Assembly (NCBI RefSeq): GCF_008728515.1
Contig: NC_044976.1
Location: 210,119,467-210,183,466 of the forward strand
Source: Papio anubis
Lineage: Eukaryota > Chordata > Mammalia > Primates > Cercopithecidae
Reading direction: 5' to 3'
Length of the DNA: 64,000 nucleotides
Shown here: positions 56,700 through 64,000 of the stretch, piece by piece
Layout: the number at the start of each line of letters is the position of its first letter
Numbering within the stretch: the first letter of the stretch is position 1
Translations under genes and position numbers: made by a program
The notes under the pieces: generated by a model
What the model saw: the letters and a program-made list of their open reading frames with translations, nothing else
Databases searched by the model: none
Told to the model about the DNA's origin: nothing

Positions 56700-57691
56700 A
56701 CATAGTTGTCTATCTTGCTTCAAACCTCTAAGCTGTCCTTGGTCATTTCTGGGTGTAGGCCAAGCTAACTTTGGGAAGAATTTAGTTTATAGCTTAACCT
56801 TAAAGTAAGGATGATGATAGCTCTTCCCCAAACTAAACTGCCTTTGTAAAACTAATCAAAGACCAGGAGCTTAGGATTATGGGTGGAATCTAAATTCTGC
56901 TAAAACTCAGGCATAGTTTTTTTGTTTTGTTTTGTTTTTTGACAGAGTCTCACTTTGTCACCAGGCTGGAGTGCAGTGGCATGATCTCGACTCACTGCAA
57001 CCTCCTGCCTCAGCCTCCTGAGTAGCTGGGATTAAGGGTGCACACCACCATGCCCAGCTAATTTTTTTGTTGTTGTATTTTTAGTAGAGACAGGGTTTTG
57101 CCATGTTGGTCAGGCTGGTCTGGAACTCCTGACCTCATGATCCACCAGCCTTGGCCTCCCAAAGTGCTGGGATTACAGGCGTAAGCCACCGCCCCTGGCC
57201 AATGCAGGCATAGTTTTTGTAATCCCTTACTGCTCAGGAGTCATGTGGCCAGAAGTCACAAGACTTGTGACGCCTCCAATTGTTCCTGTAGATAACATCA
57301 CTATTGTAGAACCTAAGGTTGGTCTTTCGAGATGTGTTTCAGACTTTTGCGTTCTAGCAACTGATATACTCCACCCAGAACTTTGACTGATGACTCAACC
57401 AGTCCTGTGGACTCCCCAACCAGAGGTGGACTCAGTGCACGAGGACCATTTCCCACATCCTGACAACTGCATCCCCAACCAATCAACAGCACCCATTCCC
57501 TTGTCCCCTGCCCACTAAACTATCCTTCAAAAAAAAGGTAACCTCCGGGAGACTGATTTGGGTAGTAACGCCACTTCTAACAAAGCCAGCTTCATTCCAA
57601 TTAAACTCTTTCTTTACTGAAATACCATGGTCTTTGGTGAACTGATTTTTTGTCTGTGTAGCAGGCAGGAAGAACCCATCAGGCAATTACA
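56700..57691 (+). mobile_element. ERV1-type solo LTR, split by an Alu
   Basis: The start is approximate. Parts seen are taggccaagctaactttggg, gcttaaccttaaagtaagg, gaccaggagcttaggatta, a CCAATCA box (57479-57485), an attaaactctttctttactg polyadenylation-side stretch and a CA end (57690-57691). No gag, pol or env sequence is next to it. I cannot name the LTR family. Confidence 0.65.
56922..57204 (-). mobile_element. AluS inside an LTR
   Basis: A perfect 14-bp TSD (caggcatagttttt) lies at 56908-56921 and 57205-57218. About 15-20 bases around the CCTCCCGGGTTCAAG region are missing. Confidence 0.95.
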
Positions 57692-58140
57692 AGGTACAGA
57701 ATAGTGGTTGCTGAGATCAGAGAGGACAGAGGCAAATCCCATAGAGATTTCTGATAGACTGTGAAGATGGAGAGATGTGAACAGGGCAAAGATAGCACGC
57801 TCTGACACTTTTTAAAAGAATCACCTTGGAAGGTGTCTGGAGAACAGATTGAAGTAGAAGGAGGAATAAGTTGGGAGATCACATAGGAAGCTCATGCAAT
57901 CTTCCCGGGGAGAGAAACAGACGCCTGCAGTGGGGAATTGGACTGGAGATGGTGAGCAGTGGTCCAATTCTGGGTTTGTTTTGGAATTTGAGTCAATAGG
58001 ATTTAGGATATATTGGAGAGTATGGACTGGGTGCAAAAAGTAGGAAGCAAAGATGACTCCAAACTTCTGGCCTTTGAATGCTGGTATTGCAATGTACTGA
58101 GATGGAGAAGACTGCAGAAGAAGGAGGCAGCCTGTGGGGA

Positions 58141-58814
58141 GAGTTGTCAAGGTCATAAGCCCAAGGCCGGCCACGGTCAAGGCCTTGATTTGGCTGATCT
58201 TACTGGTAAAGATATGAGACACTTGTGCACAGCTTATTAAATACATAGGTAGTGAACAGAGGAGTAAGTGAAAGAGGCCAGTTCCCTCTCTGGTTCTTGT
58301 CTCACACACCAAAATAACGATCTGAAACAAAAAGGGCTGGGTGATGGCAGCAGGAATGCTGCCTCCTTGTTGCTGAGTTCAAGAATTGCTGAGCCAATTC
58401 TTGACTACAGTACCGTGGCCTCTGCAGCTGTCTTCTGAGGGTGGTTGGCAGCACGCCCTACATTTCACCAGCACTGGAGAGCTGATGAGAACTTATCTCC
58501 TGATAGCATCCAAGGGAAGACAAGGAGGCAAGTGAGGGATGGTCTCATAGCTGTAACTTGTAGACCTTCCATCCTCGTGTGTTCTGGGGAAATCACAAGG
58601 CATCTGCCAAAACTCAGATTTAGCTGTGGTTCAAGCCTTCGCCTACATGATGGATTCTGATAAGTGCAACGTCAACATGGTGCAGGTGTTGCCCTATGGG
58701 AATAAAGAGTATGGGTTTGAATATGTTAGACATCCACATAGATGGTTGAGATTGGGATTTAGGGCTGGGAGTCTGGGGAGTTTAACCAGGAATTCATATA
58801 TTTGATTGTTATTG
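58141..58814. other. unassigned unique DNA
   Basis: There is possible further L2 decay near 58141-58330, with no other feature. Confidence 0.4.
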
Positions 58815-58826
58815 GATATACACTTT

Positions 58827-58955
58827 TTTTTTTTTAAGAGATGGGGCCTCTCTATGCTGTCCAGGCTATACTTGGAACTGCTGGGCACAAGCAATCCTCC
58901 CACCTCAGCCTCCTGAGTAGCTAGAACTACAGGTACACACCACCACGTCCAGCTC
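58827..58955 (-). mobile_element. Alu monomer (FLAM-like)
   Basis: A 12-bp TSD, g(g/a)atatacactt, is at about 58815-58826 and 58956-58967. The single arm has T-head 58827-58836. Confidence 0.9.
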
Positions 58956-58988
58956 GAATATACACTTCAAATGAACACCAGGAAACTT

Positions 58989-59320
58989 GGCTGGGCTTAG
59001 TGGCTCATGCCTGTAATCCCAGCACTTTAGGAAGCCAAGGCAGGAGGATTGCTTGAGCCCAGGAGTTTGAGACCAGACTGGACAACATAGCAAGTCCCTG
59101 TCTTTACAGAAAAAATTATAAAAAGATTAGCCAGATGTGGTGGCATGTGCCTGTGGTCCCAGCTACTCAGGAGGCTGAGGTGGGAGGATTGCTTGAGCGC
59201 AGATGGTTGAGGCTGCAGTGGGCCATGATGCTGCCTCTGCACTCCAGCCTGGGCAACAGAGCAAGACACTATCTGAAAAGAAAAAGCAGAAAAGAAAAGA
59301 GAAAAGAAAAGAAAAAAGCC
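58989..59320 (+). mobile_element. AluJ
   Basis: The TSD ccaggaaac(t/c)t is at 58978-58988 and 59321-59331. The tail is AAAAG units (59275-59318). Confidence 0.92.
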
Positions 59321-59397
59321 AGGAAACCTGATGAAGTAGATCACTTAGAATGAAACAAAGAGAAGAGAAGAAGTGCTGAGTTCAAGGTTATTCACTG

Positions 59398-59472
59398 TTT
59401 TTTTTTTTTTTTTTTTTGAGACGGAGTCTCACTCTGTTGTCACCAGGCTGGAGTAGAGTGGCATGATACATT
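59398..59472 (-). mobile_element. severely 5'-truncated Alu
   Basis: Only the T-run (59398-59417) and about 55 bases of the element's 3' end (gagacggagtctcactctgt..gtggcatgat) remain. Confidence 0.88.
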
Positions 59473-60097
59473 TACTTTCCTTATCAAAGGATATAAAATA
59501 GGGTAAGATTCAAGCTGCCTGGATTCTGCAAATCTTAAATATTAGCTAGCAAAAATAGGAATTAATAAAACTTAGAATGTATAAAATGAAGCATGAAGAA
59601 GGAAACACAAGGTTAAAAAAACATGTGTTAAGGTCCTTTGTAGAAAGCAGAGGAAACTGGGGAGAAGTGGGAAGATAAATAAGACAAACCATCTACAAAG
59701 ATCCAGACCATCTCATTTATACTGTACTGTCATAATAAAGAGGAAAAAGGGATTACACCACAAGGGAATTTTTCAATTTATCTTACTTTCTTCAAAGTAT
59801 ATGTTTCCAGCATTTAGTCAGGGCCAGGGTCAGACATGCATGCCTCAAGAATAAAGGAATATCCCTGGTACTTTAAAAGAATGAAAATCATTTTTAAAAG
59901 TCTCCAAGGAAGACAAATACATCTGGAGAAATATGTTTTATACTTGTATTCCCCTCTCCTGAAAAGTTATTAGAGTTAAAACTTTGGACCCTGGGGTTTT
60001 AATTCCTATTCCTCACCCAAGTTGGAAGATAAATGGTGATTAGAGTTGAAAACCTTCTCAACTATAGCTCTTCTGAGAGAGCATATGGACACAGAAA
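59473..60097. other. unassigned AT-rich DNA
   Basis: No repeat or gene is recognised. Confidence 0.4.
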
Positions 60098-60110
60098 GTT
60101 CAGAGAGGTG

Positions 60111-60403
60111 TCCGGGCACAGTGGCTCAGACCTGCAATCCCAGCACTTTGGGAGGCAGACGCAGGCAGATCATGAGGTCAGGTGTTCGAGACCAGCCTGA
60201 TCAACATGGAGAAACCCCATCTCTACTAAAATTACAAAATTAGCCGGGTGTGGTGGTACATGCCTGTAGTCCCAGCTACTCGGGAGGCTGAGGTAGGAGA
60301 ATTGGTTGAACCCAGGAGGCAGAGGTTGCAGTGAGCCGAGATCGCGCCACTGCACTCCAGCCTGGGGAACAAGAGCAAAACTCTGGGTTAAAAAAAAAAA
60401 AAG
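60111..60403 (+). mobile_element. AluS
   Basis: A perfect 13-bp TSD (gttcagagaggtg) lies at 60098-60110 and 60404-60416. Confidence 0.95.
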
Positions 60404-60416
60404 GTTCAGAGAGGTG

Positions 60417-61204
60417 ATATGTCAAAGTAATTGAATTTTTAACAGACACCTTGTAGGATTCTAACTAAAATCCCATTCACCCGCTTTAGGCATAAAATAA
60501 AACTTGCATCTACGTACATGGATATTTTTAAAGGATCAGTCCTAGGTGTTACCCATTTTACTGGAGCAACGTCAGTGCTTTCACTGTTGTGGCTGTTGTT
60601 GCCACGTGGTTTGCTGTTGAAACTATCTCTGGCAGCCTGGCGGAGTCATTGTCCCCCAGGTTAGACTGCAGGTGACCTAATTACGATGCCATTAAGACTT
60701 GGCTTTCTAGGGTGCAGAGACCCGACTGCAGCTGAAAGCCTTGGGCATGTTCTGACACTACTGGGCCAGCAATCAATTCTTAGCATTTAGCGGATTAAAA
60801 AGCCCCTTCCTATTGGTATTAAACTTGGCCGACGCTCTTCATTGACTGCATGCCTGGGCTCCCAACTTTAGCATGCCTGCCTACCCAGCTCTTTGAGTAC
60901 ATAGACTTCAGTCTTTGTCTACAACGTACCACCCCGAGAGGCAGGTGGTTCTCCAGCATCCAGAGTTCAACTCTTGTGTGAACCAACATCCAGACCTTAG
61001 ACAAGAGAGGAAATCTGATCCCAGGCCTGCCCATTTCCTGCTCGCCATTTCTTTCAAGGACAAGTGGTCCTTTGTTAAATGGCCAATGACTGTTGTAAGC
61101 AGTGAGAGCGTGCCAGCTTCATGAATTTCTGTGTACCCACCCTGCCCCCCAGGCACCTCATTCATGTACATCACCATCCACTTTCTTCCTTGTTTTCATG
61201 CATA
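60417..61204. other. unique DNA, possible conserved noncoding element
   Basis: No repeat is seen. 60590-60850 holds balanced base composition with retained CpGs and homeodomain-type words (ctaattacga, gccattaag, gcggattaaaaag). Small overlapping frames here are unsupported. Confidence 0.4.
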
Positions 61205-61216
61205 GGAACATTTTCT

Positions 61217-61520
61217 TTCTTTCTTTTTTTTTTTTTTTTTGAGACAGAGTCTCATTCTGTCACCCAGGCCAGAGTGCGGTGATGTGATCTCAGCTCACTG
61301 CAACCTCTGCCTCCTGGGTTCAAGTGATTCTCCTGCCTCAGCCTCCCAAGTAGCTGGGATTACCGGTGCATGTCACCACGCCTGGCTAATTTTTGCATTT
61401 TTACCAGAGACAAGGTTTCACCATGCTGGTCAGGCTGGTCTTGAACTCCTGACCTCATGATCCACCTGCCTTGGCCTCCCAAAGTGTTGGGATTACAGGC
61501 GTGAGCCACTGTGCCTGGCT
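61217..61520 (-). mobile_element. AluS
   Basis: The TSD gga(a/c)cattttct lies at 61205-61216 and 61521-61532. Confidence 0.94.
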
Positions 61521-61532
61521 GGACCATTTTCT

Positions 61533-62300
61533 AGGTCACTTGCTTGGTGTGTTTATGGATCACATTGCCCCTAGAACCCTTACTCTAGCTCAATTATAGT
61601 AGGAGTGTCTGACACAGACGGGGGATCTGGGAGCTCTGGGTAAGTCCCTTGACATCTGGAGGATTCAGAGGAATTCTTCCAGAAATTATGAGGTACAAAC
61701 TGAATAATGTCCTAAGATATTTAGAGTGACACAAAACTTAGCCCTACAAAGCAATGTAAAGTCCAGCCATGCTTATTGCCTGGGCCCTATAATCTCTAAA
61801 TTTAAAAATCTTTGAGCAGGCCACTGAATTTCTGAAGGCTGGGTATCGGTTGGAAAGACACCTAAACCACTGTCCTTGGTTGAAAGGCTTCTCCAAGAGT
61901 GAAGGTTTGGCAGTGCTTCAAGCTATCCACGTCTATTGGGAATTTGTTCTCTGACCAGAAAATGGGGATATGGAGGGAGTAAAAATCTCTTTGATTGCCC
62001 TTTCTAGTCTAATATAATCTCCAGCTGGAAATTATAGCATTCTAAAGGAAAAACAAAAGCAAACATGAAACAGGATCAAAGAAAGTCCAATATGATTCAC
62101 ACACACCAATTGAATAGCAAAAACACTCAAGAGCTCCGTATGATGCCTTTAAAAAATTTGTCTTCAATGTATGGATGAATATGATGCCATAATAACTTAT
62201 CAATTCAGAGAGAATAAATTGCTTTTGCTCTCTCTCTCTGCCTGTTGAATAATAGAGACAATATGGCGTGGCGGCCTAGTTGGAATGTAAAAGATTTAGG
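61533..62300. other. unassigned unique DNA
   Basis: No repeat is recognised apart from a brief CT run (62229-62241). Confidence 0.4.
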
Positions 62301-62304
62301 ATCA

Positions 62305-62590
62305 GCCAGGCACTGTGGCTCACACCTGTAATCCCAGCACTTTGGGAGGCCAAGGCGGGGGGATTTCTTGAGTCCAGGAGTTCAAGGCCAGCCTGGGCAA
62401 CACGGCGAAACCCTGTCTCTACAAAAAATTAGCTAGGCATGGTGGTGTGCCCATGTGGTCCCAGCTACATGGCAGGCCGAGGTGGAAGTGTCACTTGAGC
62501 CCAGGAGGTCAAGGCTTCAGTGAGCTTTGTTTGTGCCCCTGCCCTCCAGCATGGGTAAGACCTTGACTCACATTAAAACAAACAAACAAA
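62305..62590 (+). mobile_element. AluJ
   Basis: The body is decayed (gttcaaggccagcctgggca, ggtcaaggcttcagtgagct) with a CAAA tail (62577-62590). Confidence 0.88.
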
Positions 62591-62838
62591 TGAATCTAAG
62601 ACGGTGATTTGGCTCTACTAAGTCTTGTTTATAAGAATTTGGGCAACTCAGCAAGTCACTTTGCTCCTCAGTTTCATCATTGATGAAGTGGGAATTGCAA
62701 TACTTGTTTTTCAAAGTTTCTGGAAAGACAGCAATGTATGAAAAGTGTAAGACCCATCGTACAGTATCATGTCAAATAGCTATTATTGTAATTATTAAGA
62801 AATATGCAAATATGCACTGCCTCGGGCTCATTCTTTTT

Positions 62839-63104
62839 ATTTATTTATATTTTTTATTTTATTATTATTTTTTTGAGACGGAGTCTCACTCTGTCACCAG
62901 GCTGGAGTGCAGTGGCGCTATCTTGGATCACTGCAACCTCTGTCTCCCAGGTTCAAGTGATTCTCCTGCCTCAGCCTCCTGAGTCGCTGAGACTACAAGC
63001 GCACGCCACCATGCCCAGCTAATTTTTTTTTGTATTTTTAGATCTCTTGACCTAGTGATCCGCCCGCCTCCGCCTCCCAAAGTGCTGGGATTACAGGCGT
63101 GAGC
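62839..63104 (-). mobile_element. AluS, truncated at 5' end and internally deleted
   Basis: The TSD ctcattctttt(t) is at about 62828-62838 and 63105-63116. A segment is missing between gtatttttag and atctcttgacc. The 5' end stops at ggcgtgagc. Confidence 0.92.
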
Positions 63105-63116
63105 CTCATTCTTTTT

Positions 63117-63437
63117 TCTGTCTCCCTTTCCCTTGTGAAGTGACTGCTCAGAACTCCCGGCTCTTGGCCCACTTCAATTACGTTATCTTATCATAGACAG
63201 GTGGAACAAACATCTGAGTGACTTGCATAATAATTTCCATTCTTCCCTTTTAACCCAGTCTCACTGACTCCGATGATCAGAAGTACACTTCCAATATCTA
63301 CACAATACTTCCATCACAACTAACTTGAGTAAGGGCTGATCTGTCTCCTTTAGCTACCTTAGATACACCGGTTGACCACTAGATGTCAGGCTTGTTAAAT
63401 AGTTAGGAATGTGTTACATCATCATCCTTAGGACTTG
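63117..63437. other. unassigned unique DNA
   Basis: No repeat is recognised. The CTCF-like motif at 63376-63390 is listed separately. Confidence 0.4.
63376..63390 (+). promoter_or_regulatory. CTCF-like motif
   Basis: CCACTAGATGTCAGG preceded by TTGA matches the CTCF core CCASYAGRKGGCRSY, with one clear difference (GGC to GTC) plus the last base. It lies in non-repeat DNA. Confidence 0.3.
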
Positions 63438-63450
63438 AAAACCACTTTTA

Positions 63451-63704
63451 GGCCAGGTCCAGGTTCAGTGGCTCAAGCCTGTAATCCCAGCACTTTAGGA
63501 GTCCAGAGACGGGCGGATCACGAGGTCAGGAGATCGAGACCATCCTGGCTAACACGGGGTAGTACCAGCTGCTTGGGAGACTGAGGCAGGAGAATGGTGT
63601 GAACCCGGGAGGTGGAGCTTGCAGTGAGCTGAGATCCGGTCACTGCACTCCAGCCTGGGTGACAGAGCGAGACTCCTTCTCAAAAAAAAAAAAAAAAAAA
63701 GAAA
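63451..63704 (+). mobile_element. AluY of monkey type with internal deletion
   Basis: The TSD a(a/c)aaaccacttta-type sequence lies at 63438-63450 and 63705-63717. It has GGCTCAAGCCTG, AGAGACGGGCGG and GAGATCCGGTCACTGC. About 75 bases between CTAACACGG and TACCAGCTGC are missing. Confidence 0.93.
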
Positions 63705-63762
63705 ACAAACCACTTTAATTTTTTTCCCTTTTCTCTTCTCTTCTCTTCTTTTCTTTTCTTCG

Positions 63763-64000
63763 ACAGGGTCTCACTCTGTTGCCCAGGCTAGAGTGCGGTG
63801 ATGCAATCATGACTCGCTGCAGCCTCGACCTCCATGAGCTTAGGTGATCCTCCCACCTCAGCCTCCTGGGTAGCTAGCACTACAGGCACGTGCCACCATG
63901 CCTGGCTAATTGTATTTTTTTGTAGAGATGGGGTCTCACTGTGTTGCTCAGGCTGGCCTTGAACTCCTAGGCTCAAGCATCTGCCCACCTCTACCTCCCA
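63763..64000 (-). mobile_element. AluJ, continues past the window
   Basis: A TCTTC/TTTTC tract (63720-63762) is the head. The body reads cgacagggtctcactctgtt and gcctcgacctccatgagctt and is cut by the window end at acctccca. Confidence 0.9.

Larger units (their letters stand above)
55950..58140 (-). mobile_element. L2, split by an Alu and an LTR
   Basis: The left part (55950-56061, 56376-56695) reads ggtgccaggccctgttttag, ggaaggcctcactgataagg and ctgttccaggcataagcact. The right part (57692-58140) resumes in order: accttggaaggtgtctggag, gagatggtgagcagtggtcc, gatgactccaaacttctggc and actgagatggagaagactgc. The 169-codon minus frame at 57821-58330 is L2-derived. Confidence 0.82.

Noticed and set aside
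57821..58330. 169-codon minus-strand open frame
   Set aside because: It overlaps the minus-strand L2. The residues do not show a recognisable enzyme motif and it is best explained as repeat-derived.
1..64000. CRISPR arrays, bacterial operons, tRNA or rRNA genes
   Set aside because: There are no regularly spaced direct repeats, no ribosome-binding-site-led gene strings and no cloverleaf or rRNA signatures. The repeat content is primate.

Overview
The window is nuclear DNA of a primate, most likely an Old World monkey (cercopithecid). It is packed with Alu elements (about 60 Alu-derived segments, roughly a quarter of the bases by summing my intervals), with L1, L2, MIR, LTR and DNA-transposon fragments in the primate genomic pattern. 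The lineage call rests on the youngest AluY copies (32871-33178, 63451-63704, and 13641-13943 on the minus strand). They carry variants I associate with the monkey AluYR group: CTCAAGCCTG near the 5' end, GAGACGGGCGG, ACTAGCC...GAGGTGGCGGGCG, and GAGATCCGGCCACTGC in the right arm. This is inference from remembered consensus features, not a database result.

I find no protein-coding exon, tRNA, rRNA, CRISPR array or other classical gene that I can defend. Most of the long open reading frames are antisense or sense readings of Alu, L1 and L2 DNA. The region therefore looks intergenic or deep-intronic. Two short open reading frames in non-repeat DNA (42497-42697 with a signal-peptide-like start; 7086-7271 with exon-like borders) are listed as weak candidates only.

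Layout: 0.2-2.2 kb holds two 3' ends of old L1s on the minus strand, each carrying an Alu. 2.2-9.5 kb is unique DNA with scattered Alus and one strongly rearranged foldback Alu (6.2-6.6 kb). 9.59-12.67 kb is an Alu-L1 chimera on the plus strand, itself split by a later Alu with a 200-bp pyrimidine tract. 13.6-17.4 kb is an Alu cluster inside an ancient plus-strand L1. 17.4-30 kb is relatively repeat-poor, with a GT/GC Z-DNA-type tract at 19.1 kb, L2 and MIR remnants and a MADE1 element at 29.9 kb. 30-36.5 kb is Alu-dense over L2/MIR remnants and contains a 62-bp inverted templated insertion (34.74 kb, copied from 33.46 kb). 36.5-47 kb mixes L2, L1MB, MIR and Alus. 48.1-50.7 kb has a hAT-like remnant, a MaLR LTR and an ancient minus-strand L1. 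51.4-54.9 kb is long unique DNA with a perfect CRE palindrome. 55.6-58.1 kb is an ancient L2 split by an ERV LTR that is itself split by an Alu. 58.8-64 kb is Alus and unique DNA with a CTCF-like motif at 63.38 kb.

The strongest unusual observations are local rearrangement scars rather than a new gene system: the 62-bp inverted templated insertion, the Alu-L1 chimera bracketed by one target-site duplication (TSD), and the foldback Alu whose unique 3' flank is also inverted. Many coordinates for old repeats are approximate by 10-30 bases.
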